DNA of 64,000 bases from Cellulomonas sp. 73-145. GTDB taxonomy: Bacteria; Actinomycetota; Actinomycetes; Actinomycetales; Cellulomonadaceae. Shown here piece by piece: positions 7,587 through 15,218 of the stretch. The stretch lies in NCBI GenBank assembly GCA_001898185.1, contig MKTI01000006.1:1-64000 (forward strand), written 5' to 3'. Position 1 is the first letter of the stretch. Every line of letters begins with the position of its first letter. The translations under genes were made by a program, and so were the position numbers. The notes under the pieces are model-generated. The model saw nothing but the letters and a program-made list of their open reading frames with translations. It was not told the DNA's origin and searched no databases.

Positions 7587-9076
7587 ACGGACCTGCCAGC
7601 GTCGGTGAGCGTCCACTGGCCGTCAACCCGGGCGACCCACCCGACCCCGGACATCACCTCCAAGGCTGACTCCCAGCGCAGGGCCACACCACCGCCGGCC
7701 TCCGCAGAGTCCTTGAACACGTACCCGTCTCGCACGTACACGCGTGCCGGGATCCGCAGCACACCGTTTGGCGTGAATGACGCCTTCCTCTGCGCGATGC
7801 GTTCAGTGCGTTCCACCAGCTGGTGCGTCAACCAGACTGCGAAGTCCCGCAGCGGACGGTCGGCCTGCTCGTTCAGCCGATCCAGCAGCCAGCTTGGCGT
7901 CAGCTGCTGGAAGCGCTCGTCCCTGCTGGTGTGCTTCAAGTACGTCTGGGTGCCCACGCTCTGGAAGTACACCCCCGTGCGTTCGTTCAGCCGCCCGAAC
8001 CGGGACGCCCCGATCATCAGCCAGGACAGCCACCGCTCGGCCGGGGCCAGCGCCTCGATTTGCGCAGAGAACTCCGACCCCACCAGCCCGGTGCCGTCCA
8101 TCCCTGGCGGGCGGGAGTCCATGAACGCTCGGACCGACCCCGCCGGCAGGGTGCTCGCTAGCGCCTCCCCGAGGGCGTCGATGGACATGAACCCTTCGAT
8201 CATCTCCACGAGGTGCCGCCACAAGTTCCGCCAGGCCGTCACGGTCAAGGTCCGCAGGACGACGCCCGTCCAAGCCGGAGTCACGTCGAACTCGTTCAGC
8301 ACGTCGTCGTCGCGCGCGGGACCGAACACCAGCTCACGACTCACCCACCCACCGGTCGGCGTCAGGTCGGTCAGTCGCAGCAGCATCCGCAACGTCTGAG
8401 AACGCCGGTCGTCGTCATGCATGGCGGTGCTCGAGCGGGGAACCAGGATGCGACGCATCATCTGCCCGTCCGCCGAGGTGCGCGCCTGGCACATGCACAG
8501 GTGCTGCGCCGCGACCAGCTCATCCGTGGACAGAACCGACCGGGCCGCCAGGTCGAACAACCCCGCGAACCCTTCGTTCAGTGCGGCCCGATCGGCGTTC
8601 CGACCCTCGACGGTCCGCTTACCTTCGGTGGCCAACAACCCCATGGTGAACTCGGAACCAACGTACGGCCCCCAGAAGCCCCGTTCGGCCTTCGCGTACG
8701 CCCCGTCAGCAGACAGCGCGTCCACGTCCGCGCCACCAGCGAGTCGCGAGCTCAGATGGTCCGACCCGTGCGGGGAACGCAACCCCGCGTGCGCGTCCGG
8801 GTCCGACTGCCCGTGCAGGATCGACACCGCCCCAACGACAACCTCCGCCCGCCGCAGCAGCCGCGTGGTCGCGGAATAGTCCAGGTCGAGCTCGTGCGCG
8901 CGGGCGAACACAGCCGTGTGCAGCGCGTAGTACCGGGCGTGCGGTGTGACGGTGGTGATGCCGGGAAGCAGCTGGGCCACGTTCGCCATCGCTTGGCTCT
9001 CCACCGCCAAGGGGAACCGCCCCGCGAACCGCTTGCTGCCCCCACCAGTCCACAGCGGACCGACCACGCTCGACAA
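7583..9076 (-). CDS. Unknown 497-aa partner of the PLD protein
   Basis: The likely start is TTG 9076, with a perfect AGGAGG at 9081-9086; the frame stays open upstream but there codon content degrades. The protein begins SSVVGPLWTGGGSKRFAG and then has a conserved-looking segment (GITTVTPHARYYALH, ATTRLLRRAEVVVGAV) resembling the opening of DUF6361-type proteins encoded near other actinobacterial nuclease/helicase clusters. The middle is helical; the C-terminal 90 residues look like a winged helix (ALRWESALEVMSG, then WTLTDAGRSV). There is no signal peptide or transmembrane segment. Its 4-bp overlap with the PLD gene implies a joint function. The family is not firmly recognised. Confidence 0.75.
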   Translation of the reverse strand: MSSVVGPLWTGGGSKRFAGRFPLAVESQAMANVAQLLPGITTVTPHARYYALHTAVFARAHELDLDYSATTRLLRRAEVVVGAVSILHGQSDPDAHAGLRSPHGSDHLSSRLAGGADVDALSADGAYAKAERGFWGPYVGSEFTMGLLATEGKRTVEGRNADRAALNEGFAGLFDLAARSVLSTDELVAAQHLCMCQARTSADGQMMRRILVPRSSTAMHDDDRRSQTLRMLLRLTDLTPTGGWVSRELVFGPARDDDVLNEFDVTPAWTGVVLRTLTVTAWRNLWRHLVEMIEGFMSIDALGEALASTLPAGSVRAFMDSRPPGMDGTGLVGSEFSAQIEALAPAERWLSWLMIGASRFGRLNERTGVYFQSVGTQTYLKHTSRDERFQQLTPSWLLDRLNEQADRPLRDFAVWLTHQLVERTERIAQRKASFTPNGVLRIPARVYVRDGYVFKDSAEAGGGVALRWESALEVMSGVGWVARVDGQWTLTDAGRSV

Positions 9077-9146
9077 AGGACCTCCTGGGTGCCGCCCGCA
9101 TTCAACCGCACCAACCCCCGCAGCGTCCCCAGGCGCGGCACTGGCC

Positions 9147-9377
9147 TCAGACTTCACAGCATCGAGCCTGACCCGCTTCACGCTCCGCCCGTGACACCCA
9201 CCGCGGCGACACTGGCCCAGCCTCGCCCGCGTCCTCCACAGTGCCCACCGGCTCCCCATCCCGGAGTACCTCCGCCGCCCACGCGACACCATCAGCCGTC
9301 CGGTGCTGGCGGAGGCCCCGGAGACGGTAGCCGTGCCACGGATCCTGGCTGGTAGGGACGGGCGTAGCGGTTGCCAT
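9147..9377 (-). CDS. Small 76-aa protein at the head of the PLD operon
   Basis: This short frame runs from ATG 9377 to TGA 9147 and lies 70 bp before the 497-aa gene on the same strand. Its core (GVAWAAEVLRDGEPVGTVED followed by AGEAGP) has the strand-turn-strand pattern of small accessory-island proteins of the form DGvaf-x-dG-x-vG-x-v-x-n-x-G-x-gG. No strong ribosome-binding site is seen, so translation may be leaderless or start elsewhere. The protein has two adjacent cysteines near its C-terminus (ARCCEV). It probably belongs to the same transcript as the two large genes; function unknown. Confidence 0.55.
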   Translation of the reverse strand: MATATPVPTSQDPWHGYRLRGLRQHRTADGVAWAAEVLRDGEPVGTVEDAGEAGPVSPRWVSRAEREAGQARCCEV

Positions 9378-9455
9378 GGGCACCGGGGCACCGGCTTGTG
9401 GTGACATCCCTCCCAAGGAAGAGAGACGCCGAGGCCCGCCGAGTACGTTGACGAC

Positions 9456-10385
9456 GTGCTCACCGCGAACGGGGTCGTCCCGAAAGAGGGTCCGTTCCTC
9501 GAGGCGGCCGAGCACTTTCGACGACTGGCCGAAGAACTCTCCGCCTTCCCACCGAATGGTCAGCCCGCTGCGCCGGGGAGCCGCGCGGAGCTTGACGCGG
9601 CTGACCGATCGTTCGACGGACCGTGGGGTCGAGCTACCGCCGAACTCCTGCGCGAGCCGGCGGCCCGGCTGATCCTGGCGATCGAGTACCTCCGCGGGCT
9701 TGCTGCGCTCACGGAAGCAGATCGGGTGACCGTTGGCATCGTGCCGATGATCAGGCCGGCGCTGGCGACGTTCGGTCACCTCTACTACCTCTTCGACCCT
9801 GAGATCGATGTGCGCGAGCGTGTGCGTCGGCGGTTCAACCTACGGCTGGCGTCCCTGGTCGAAGAGCTCTCGATCACCCGCATCCTCGGGTCCGAAGACT
9901 ACGAGCGCACGGCGAAGGAAATCCTCGACATCCGGTGGACCGCGACCAAGCTTGGTTTCGACTACACCACTAGGAAGCGGCGGAAGGGCCAGAAGCAGCC
10001 ATCCGCTCGGTACCTTGGTCATCCCGGGCCCTCGGAGGGGCAGATCGTTGCTGGGGTCCTGCAACCGATGAACGACACGTTCGGTCCCGCTGTCTACCGG
10101 CTTACGAGCGCGGTCACCCACGCGCAGATGCACGGCCTCAAGCCCTTCCTTCATGACCCGGTGGCCACCACGGAGGCGGACGTCGTGACGGCTCAGATCG
10201 GCATGACGCTCCGCATGTTCACGGCTCTCACGGGCTCCGTCGTGTATGCAGCGCACGTGGCCACGAACCGAGTCGCGGGTCACTTCGGTTGGGACACGAC
10301 TTCGTGGGCAACTGAGGCTGAGGCCGCGTTGGCGGCGTGGGACGGGTGGCTGAACGCCGAGCCCCTCGATGCGCCTGTCGGCTAG
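9456..10385 (+). CDS. Hypothetical protein, 309 aa, divergent from PLD operon
   Basis: I do not recognise the family. The sequence is largely helical: an N-terminal helical part, a hydrophobic stretch at about 85-110 (VTVGIVPMIRPALATFGHLY), a basic linker near 175 (TRKRRKGQKQ), and a C-terminal part with His/Met-rich turns (SAVTHAQMHGLKPFLHDP) that resembles abortive-infection or DUF5677-like helical proteins only in style. GTG 9456 follows a TACGTT hexamer by 6 nt and lacks a ribosome-binding site, suggesting a leaderless start. It is transcribed away from the PLD unit and ends 222 bp before the tRNA-Ser 3' end. Confidence 0.65.
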   Translation: MLTANGVVPKEGPFLEAAEHFRRLAEELSAFPPNGQPAAPGSRAELDAADRSFDGPWGRATAELLREPAARLILAIEYLRGLAALTEADRVTVGIVPMIRPALATFGHLYYLFDPEIDVRERVRRRFNLRLASLVEELSITRILGSEDYERTAKEILDIRWTATKLGFDYTTRKRRKGQKQPSARYLGHPGPSEGQIVAGVLQPMNDTFGPAVYRLTSAVTHAQMHGLKPFLHDPVATTEADVVTAQIGMTLRMFTALTGSVVYAAHVATNRVAGHFGWDTTSWATEAEAALAAWDGWLNAEPLDAPVG

Positions 10386-10452
10386 GCAGCGGGTCACGTC
10401 GCATCGGCGGACTCGTGCGCGACCGTAGGCCCAGGGTCTGACACTCCCCAAG

Positions 10453-10508
10453 ACAGTTGGTTGACAGTTGGTTGACAGCCGGATTGACAGCCGATTGACA
10501 GCCAACCG
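10453..10508. repeat. Five tandem 11-12 bp repeats next to tRNA-Ser
   Basis: The units are ACAGTTGGTTG (10453 and 10464), ACAGCCGGATTG (10475), ACAGCCGATTG (10487) and ACAGCCAACCG (10498). The period is close to one helical turn, so identical faces are presented to a protein. The array lies about 100 bp beyond the 3' end of tRNA-Ser, on the accessory side. Arm-type integrase or excisionase binding sites are the likeliest reading. The remainder of 10386-10606 shows nothing else to me. Confidence 0.6.
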
Positions 10509-10606
10509 ACTGCAGCCGAGGGCGTCATCCTGACTTGTACGGCGCCTTCTGGGCAGGACGAAGGATCAGAAGTTGCCATCTGACCTGGGAAAACAGTGGT
10601 ACCCAA

Positions 10607-10694
10607 TGGCGGAGGGCAAGGGATTCGAACCCTTGGTGGGTTGCCCCACAACGGTTTTCAAGACCGTCGCCTTCGGCCGCTCAGCCAGCCCTCC
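10607..10694 (-). tRNA. tRNA-Ser (anticodon TGA)
   Basis: Read on the minus strand the gene begins GGAGGGCTGGCTGAGCGG and folds into a long-variable-arm class II tRNA. The acceptor stem pairs GGAGGGC with GCCCTCC. The anticodon loop is CTTGAAA, giving anticodon TGA (reads UCA), flanked by a stem of ACGGT/ACCGT type. The T arm contains GGTTCGAATCC. A G discriminator is followed by an encoded CCA (10609-10607). Its 3' end points at the accessory block, the usual orientation for tRNA genes used as integration sites. Confidence 0.95.
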
Positions 10695-10741
10695 AGGTGT
10701 GCCGGACGCTAGCAGACCCCTCGACGTGCTGAGGTAGGGCC

Positions 10742-11467
10742 GTGCCTTCGTGGATCACCGACCTGTGGCGGACCGCCACCTCCCCGCAGCCCGCGCCCTC
10801 GGCGGCCGTCGTGCTCGGCACCGCCGCGGCCGCGCTGCTGCTGCTGGGCGTCCCGACGGCCTGGCGCGCCCTGCGTCACCTGGTGACGATCGTGCACGAG
10901 GCGGGTCACGCGACCGTCGCCGTGCTGGCCGGCCGCAAGCTGTCCGGCATCCGCGTGCACTCGGACACGTCGGGGCTGACCACCTCGAGGGGTGCGCCGC
11001 GGGGGCCGGGCATGGTGCTGACCCTGGCGGCCGGGTACCCCGCACCGGCGATCCTGGGGGTCGGTGTCGCGGCCCTCGTCGCGCGCGGCTACGCCGTCGG
11101 CGCCCTGTGGCTGCTGCTGGTGCTGCTCGCCCTGGTGCTGGTGCAGATCCGCAACCTGTACGGGCTGTGGGCGGTGCTGGCGACGGCCGCGGTGCTGGTG
11201 GGCATCACAGGGTGGGCGCCGGTGACGTGGCAGGTGGCGGCCGGGCACCTGGCGGCCTGGGTGCTGCTGCTCGGTGCACCACGGGCGGTGCTCGAGGTCG
11301 CGTCGTCCCGACGAGGACGCCGGCACGACGGGTCCGACCCGGGACAGCTCGCGATGCTGACGCACGTGCCGGGCGGCCTGTGGGTGCTGCTGTTCGGCCT
11401 GGTCACCGTGGGTGCGGCCGTGCTGGCGGGGCGGTGGCTGCTGGTCGGCAGCCATCTGATCGGCTGA
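10742..11467 (+). CDS. M50-family membrane metalloprotease-like protein
   Basis: This 241-aa integral membrane protein has about six hydrophobic segments. The zinc-binding motif HEAGH sits at residues 52-56 in a TIVHEAGHATVAVLAG context typical of M50B peptidases, which cleave within or next to the membrane. The second metal-ligand motif of site-2 proteases is not obvious, so catalytic activity is uncertain. GTG 10742 lies just after the tRNA-Ser 5' end with GAGG upstream. It is the first gene on the conserved side of the tRNA and is transcribed away from it. Confidence 0.8.
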   Translation: MPSWITDLWRTATSPQPAPSAAVVLGTAAAALLLLGVPTAWRALRHLVTIVHEAGHATVAVLAGRKLSGIRVHSDTSGLTTSRGAPRGPGMVLTLAAGYPAPAILGVGVAALVARGYAVGALWLLLVLLALVLVQIRNLYGLWAVLATAAVLVGITGWAPVTWQVAAGHLAAWVLLLGAPRAVLEVASSRRGRRHDGSDPGQLAMLTHVPGGLWVLLFGLVTVGAAVLAGRWLLVGSHLIG

Positions 11468-11492
11468 CCCGACCAGTCCTCGACCCGGACCG

Positions 11493-11999
11493 TCAGTCCG
11501 GCAGCCGGTGCTCCAGCAGCACGACGTCGCGCCACTGCCCCGCCATCGGGCCGTAGCTCATGCGACCCAGCCGGCTGCGGGTGCCGACCGTCCGGAAGCC
11601 CGCCGCGGCGTGCAGCGCGATGCTGGCGGTGTTCTCGGGGAACACGCCCGACTGCACGGTCCACACCCCGGCCTCCGCCGTCGACCGCAGCAGCCCGTCG
11701 AGCAGCGTCCGGCCCACACCGCGCCCGCGGGCATCCGGGTGCACGTACACCGAGTGCTCCACGACGCCGGCGTACACGCACCGGTCGGACACCGGGCTCG
11801 CCGCGACCCAGCCGAGCACGGTGCCGTCGTCGTCCAGCGCCACCAGCCGGTGCTCCGCCAGCTTGCCCGCGTCGAACTTCTCCCACGTCGGCGGCTCGGA
11901 CTCGAACGTGGCGTTGCCGGTGGCGATGCCCGCCGCGTAGATGTCCCGCACCTGCGGCCAGTGCTCGGCCGTGAGCGGCGCGAGCCGAACCTCGCTCAT
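11493..11999 (-). CDS. arsN: GNAT acetyltransferase, ArsN1/phosphinothricin-acetyltransferase type
   Basis: This 168-aa protein has the GNAT acetyl-CoA loop (ARGRGVGRTLLDGL) and the hallmarks of the PAT/ArsN1 group: IATGNATFESEPP near residue 30, WVAASPVSDRCVYAGV in the middle and FPENTASIALHAAAGFRTVG in the last third. Family members N-acetylate phosphinothricin or the arsenical antibiotic arsinothricin. ATG 11999 overlaps the arsR stop by 4 bp, so it is translated with arsR. The arsenic setting (arsR upstream, arsM divergent) favours the arsinothricin-type role over glufosinate or other amine substrates; this is inference. Confidence 0.8.
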   Translation of the reverse strand: MSEVRLAPLTAEHWPQVRDIYAAGIATGNATFESEPPTWEKFDAGKLAEHRLVALDDDGTVLGWVAASPVSDRCVYAGVVEHSVYVHPDARGRGVGRTLLDGLLRSTAEAGVWTVQSGVFPENTASIALHAAAGFRTVGTRSRLGRMSYGPMAGQWRDVVLLEHRLPD

Positions 12000-12385
12000 G
12001 CCCGCACCCCCGGCGTCAGCACGTCGGCGAGCGCGGCCAGCGCCTCCGGCACCACGGCGTAGTACACCCACGTGGAGCGCTTCTCACGGGTGAGCAGCCC
12101 GGCGTCGTGCAGCACCTTCAGATGGTGGGACACGGTGGGCTGCGACAGGCCGAGCGGCTCGGTCAGGTCGCACACGCAGGCCTCCCCGCCGGGGCTGGCG
12201 GCGAGCATCGAGACGAGTCGCAGCCGGGCCGGGTCGGCGAGCGCCTTCATGCGGTGCGACAGGGTGACGGCCTGCTCGGCGGTCAGCGGCGCCTGCATCA
12301 AAGGCTCGCAGCACGCGGCAGCGTCCGCCGGGGCGGGCTGGATGACGGGGAGCTGGATGACGGTCACCACGCCATGATCTCGCAT
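11996..12385 (-). CDS. arsR: ArsR-family metalloregulator
   Basis: This winged-helix repressor of about 129 aa is released from DNA by arsenite or a related metalloid. The motif CVCDL precedes a helix-turn-helix (LGLSQPTVSHHLKVLHDAGL), giving the classical Cys pair of ArsR sensors; another Cys pair (AACCEPL) near the N-terminus may add ligands. The wing (REKRSTWVYYAV) is intact. The start is uncertain: ATG 12385 lies inside an ATATAT element and GTG 12367 is an alternative; neither has a clear ribosome-binding site. The regulator is divergent from arsM and cotranscribed with the GNAT gene. Confidence 0.88.
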   Translation of the reverse strand: MRDHGVVTVIQLPVIQPAPADAAACCEPLMQAPLTAEQAVTLSHRMKALADPARLRLVSMLAASPGGEACVCDLTEPLGLSQPTVSHHLKVLHDAGLLTREKRSTWVYYAVVPEALAALADVLTPGVRA

Positions 12386-12470
12386 ATATCGACGTCTGTC
12401 ACCATTGACACTGATCGATGCCCGTGCCATCCTCCATCGCATCGACGTACATCGATCAATGGAGACTGTG
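12386..12470. promoter_or_regulatory. Divergent arsR/arsM control region
   Basis: TTGACA at 12405-12410 with a 17-bp spacer to CATCCT (12428-12433) is a plausible arsM promoter. ATCGAT cores lie in its spacer (12414-12419) and again at 12451-12456; ATCGACGT occurs at 12388-12395 and 12441-12448. ATTG-flanked ATCGAT copies are arranged as inverted repeats (12404-12419 against 12449-12460). This spacing fits ArsR dimers that shut off both directions. A GGAG ribosome-binding site precedes arsM at 12461-12464. Confidence 0.6.
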
Positions 12471-13226
12471 ATGAGCCAGACGGATGCTGACGCCCTCCGC
12501 GCCGAGGTGCGAGCCCACTACGGACAGGCCGCGACGGAGGCGTCCGCGTGCTGCTCCCCCGCCGCGTCGTCGTGCTGCTCGACGCTCGACGCCGGTCCGA
12601 GCCCCTTCTACGCCGCCGAGGACCGGGCCCAGCTGCCGGTCGCGGCCGTCCGGGCGTCCCTCGGCTGCGGCAACCCGCTCGCGGTCGCCGACCTGCGGCC
12701 GGGTGACCGCGTGCTCGACCTGGGCTCCGGCGGTGGCATCGACGTGCTGCTCTCGGCGCGGCGGGTCGGGCCGACCGGCTACGTCTACGGAGTCGACATG
12801 ACGCCCGAGATGCTCGCCCTCGCCCGCGCCAATGCCGCCGAGGCCGGCGCGAGCAACGTCGAGTTCCGGGCGGGCACCATCGAGGAGCTGCCGCTGCCCG
12901 ACGCAGCCGTCGACGTCGTCATCTCCAACTGCGTGATCAACCTGTCCGTCGACAAGGCCGCGGTGCTCCGCGAGGCGTTCCGCGTGCTGTCCCCCGGCGG
13001 GCGGTTCGGGGTGTCCGACGTCGTCGCCGAGGACCACCTGACGCCGGCCCAGCGTGCCGAGCGCGGGAGCTACGCCGGCTGCGTCGCCGGCGCGCTGTCC
13101 CGCAGCGAGTACCTGGACGGGCTGACGGCCGCCGGCTTCGCCGACGCGACCGTCGAGTTCACCAACGAGGCGGCCGACGGCATGCACAACGCGGTGATCC
13201 GCGCCCGCAAGCCCGCCGCTCAGTAG
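12471..13226 (+). CDS. arsM: Arsenite S-adenosylmethionine methyltransferase
   Basis: This 251-aa Rossmann methyltransferase converts arsenite to methylated arsenicals. The SAM-binding motif [12 protein letters not shown] and the acidic ligand YGVDMTPEM are clear. Arsenic-binding cysteines typical of ArsM are present: an N-terminal CC pair (EASACCSP), the NCVINL motif, and YAGCVAGAL. Another CC pair (SSCCSTLD) is a frequent extension. ATG 12471 has GGAG at good spacing. No arsenite pump gene is nearby, so detoxification here appears to rely on methylation. The 3' end overlaps the convergent phosphatase gene by 7 bp. Confidence 0.93.
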   Translation: MSQTDADALRAEVRAHYGQAATEASACCSPAASSCCSTLDAGPSPFYAAEDRAQLPVAAVRASLGCGNPLAVADLRPGDRVLDLGSGGGIDVLLSARRVGPTGYVYGVDMTPEMLALARANAAEAGASNVEFRAGTIEELPLPDAAVDVVISNCVINLSVDKAAVLREAFRVLSPGGRFGVSDVVAEDHLTPAQRAERGSYAGCVAGALSRSEYLDGLTAAGFADATVEFTNEAADGMHNAVIRARKPAAQ

Positions 13227-13888
13227 GACGCCGGGGCGCCCGTGGGGTCCGCGCCGACCGACTGGACCGCCGGGCCCCCGAGCGCCTCGCCCTCCCATGC
13301 CGTGACCAGCCACCCGTCGGCGCTGCTGCCCTCCAGCACCACCGCACCGGTGTTGCTCAGCGGCCGGGCCGCCGCGAAGCCCGCGTCCACGTTCGCCGAC
13401 CGACCCGCGACCCACACCCGGATCGCCGTGCCGTGGCTCACCGCGACGGCGCAGTCGGCACCCGATGCCTCGATGGCCGCCACCGCCTCGTCGTACCGCG
13501 CGAAGAACTCCCGTCCCCCCGCCGCACCGGGCATCACCGTGTCCAGCTGCCCGTCCGCCCACCCGAACGCCGTCCCCTGGTAACGCTCGACGCTGGGACG
13601 GTCGGACCGCAGCGTCAGGTCGCCGGCGTCCACCTCGCGCAGCCCCGCCAGCACCGTCACCGGCAGGCCGCGGACCTCCGAGAGCGGCGCGACGGTGCGC
13701 TGCGTGCGGATCATCGTCGAGGCGAACAGCGCCGCGACCGGCTCCTCCGCCAGCGCTGCCGCCAGTGCGGTGGCCTGCTGCGCACCCAGAGGCGTCAGCT
13801 CCGGCCCGGGTGTGGTGGTCTCCAGCTCGCCCCGCACGTTCGCGGCGATCTGGCCATGGCGGACGAGGATGAGACGCAGCGGGATCAC
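13220..13888 (-). CDS. Histidine phosphatase (phosphoglycerate-mutase fold)
   Basis: This is a branch-1 histidine phosphatase of about 222 aa. The catalytic RHG motif occurs at the very start (LILVRHGQIAANV) and the second catalytic His in AVAVSHGTAIRVW. FASTMIRTQRTVAPL matches the family pattern for the substrate pocket. The substrate cannot be told from sequence; family members act on sugar phosphates, phospholipid head groups or nucleotides. The start is set at GTG 13888 because the catalytic strand follows directly; the frame is open to 13936. It converges on arsM with a 7-bp overlap. Confidence 0.8.
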   Translation of the reverse strand: MIPLRLILVRHGQIAANVRGELETTTPGPELTPLGAQQATALAAALAEEPVAALFASTMIRTQRTVAPLSEVRGLPVTVLAGLREVDAGDLTLRSDRPSVERYQGTAFGWADGQLDTVMPGAAGGREFFARYDEAVAAIEASGADCAVAVSHGTAIRVWVAGRSANVDAGFAAARPLSNTGAVVLEGSSADGWLVTAWEGEALGGPAVQSVGADPTGAPASY

Positions 13889-13999
13889 TCCAGACAGGTG
13901 GCGGCCCGACGATTTTCCCACAGCCGACGACGGCACCTCCGGTCGACGGTCCCGGCCGGCGGTCCCGCCCGGTAGTCCCGCCCGGCAGTCCCGGCCGAC

Positions 14000-14503
14000 T
14001 CAGCCGACCCGCTCCCACCACCGGTCCGGCCACCCCGGGGACACCACCACCAGCCCGTGCAGCACGCACACGCGCGCCAGGTCCGTGTCGTAGGTCGCCA
14101 CCGTCCGCACGTCCGGCTGCGCCAGCGCCGCACCCAGGTGCAGCGCGACGAAGGGCGGCAGCACGGCGGAGACCCGCGACGCCGCCTTGAGCGCCTGGTC
14201 GGAGAAGCGCACGACGTCGACCTGTTCCGTCGCCGCGTCCGCCTGGTCCCGGGCCGGCCGGCCGAGCAGCTGCGCGACCCGCTTCAGCTCCGTGACGCCG
14301 AGCACCGAGGTCACCAGCTCGCCCTGCCGGTCGGCGACGAACTGCGCCCACGCCGCACGCTCGGGCGCACCCTCGAGGAACCGGCTCAGCGCCGAACCGT
14401 CCACGTAGACCAGGTCCCGCGGCGGCCTCGGTCGCCCCACCCAGCCGTCCGCCTCGGCGGCCGTGCGCGGGCTCGGGATCACCGCTCCATTCTCGTCCGG
14501 CAC
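14000..14503 (-). CDS. PIN-domain protein (VapC-like)
   Basis: This 167-aa protein has the acidic residues of a PIN ribonuclease: D in VYVDGSALSRFL, E in GVTELKRVAQ, and D/D in VATYDTDLARVC. PIN domains cut RNA with Mg2+ and often serve as VapC toxins. No small antitoxin gene lies next to it, so it may be a solitary PIN protein with a housekeeping role. GTG 14503 has GAAGG at suitable spacing. It follows the conservon on the same strand but a hairpin at 14544-14573 separates them. Confidence 0.78.
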   Translation of the reverse strand: MPDENGAVIPSPRTAAEADGWVGRPRPPRDLVYVDGSALSRFLEGAPERAAWAQFVADRQGELVTSVLGVTELKRVAQLLGRPARDQADAATEQVDVVRFSDQALKAASRVSAVLPPFVALHLGAALAQPDVRTVATYDTDLARVCVLHGLVVVSPGWPDRWWERVG

Positions 14504-14543
14504 CGGGCCACCTTCGGACGACGCTGGACCGCTCCCGGACGAC

Positions 14544-14573
14544 GACGGCCGGCCCCCGGAGGGACCGGCCGTC
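14544..14573 (-). terminator. Hairpin terminator after the conservon
   Basis: A perfect 9-bp stem (GACGGCCGG with CCGGCCGTC) encloses a 12-nt loop, 34 nt beyond the cvnD stop codon. There is no U-tract, as is common in high-GC actinobacteria. Confidence 0.55.
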
Positions 14574-14606
14574 ATGGTCGTGCGAGGTACGTCGGGCGCT
14601 GCGTGC

Positions 14607-15218
14607 TCAGCGTGCGCGCAGGCGGGCCATCGCCAGCTGCACCAGAGCGATCAGCGCCTGCTTGGTCGCCGCCCGCGAGCGCGCGTCGGTGTACAGCACC
14701 GGCACGTGCGGCGGGATCGCCAGCGCCTCACGCACGTCCTCGAGGGCGTGCTTGGCGACGCCGTCGAAGCAGTTGACACCCACGACGAACGGGATGCCAC
14801 GGCTCTCGAAGTAGTCGACCGCCGGGAAGCACTGGTCGAGCCGGTCGGTGTCGACCAGCACCACGGCACCGATGGCGCCGCGGACCAGGTCGTCCCACAT
14901 GAACAGGAAGCGGTCCTGCCCAGGGGTGCCGAACAGGTACAGCCACAGGGAGCCCGGCAGCGCGATGCGGCCGAAGTCCATGGCGACCGTGGTGGTGGTC
15001 TTCCGGTCGGACACGCCACCGGCGTCGTCGACGCCGACGGAGTGCTCGGTCATCGCGGCCTCGGTGTTGAGGGGCTCGATGTCCGAGATGGACCCGATGA
15101 AGGTCGTCTTGCCGACGGCGAAGCCGCCCGCGACGACGATCTTGACGACGGTGGGTGCGGTGGACGCGGCCTGTCCCGTCGGAGCGGCGACGGCGGCGTC
15201 AGAGGGCGGAAATGCCAT
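14607..15218 (-). CDS. cvnD: Conservon GTPase CvnD
   Basis: This 203-aa Ras-like/MglA-type GTPase is the output component of a conservon. The P-loop GGFAVGKTTFIGSI and the G3-like LFGTPGQDRFLFMWD are clear; GVNCFDG replaces the NKxD motif, usual for this family. An Ala/Pro-rich N-terminus precedes the G domain. ATG 15218 has GGAGAG upstream and overlaps the cvnC 3' end by 20 bp. It is the last gene of the cvnA-B-C-D operon; in Streptomyces the four products form a membrane-associated, G-protein-coupled-like signalling complex. Confidence 0.9.
   Translation of the reverse strand: MAFPPSDAAVAAPTGQAASTAPTVVKIVVAGGFAVGKTTFIGSISDIEPLNTEAAMTEHSVGVDDAGGVSDRKTTTTVAMDFGRIALPGSLWLYLFGTPGQDRFLFMWDDLVRGAIGAVVLVDTDRLDQCFPAVDYFESRGIPFVVGVNCFDGVAKHALEDVREALAIPPHVPVLYTDARSRAATKQALIALVQLAMARLRAR

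Noticed and set aside
10461-10500. Four TTGACA hexamers as promoters
   Set aside because: They fall at fixed positions of a tandem repeat, and no matching -10 boxes follow at proper spacing for each; a protein-binding array is more likely.
14000-14503. VapBC toxin-antitoxin pair
   Set aside because: The PIN protein has no antitoxin-sized gene next to it; a terminator separates it from the conservon.
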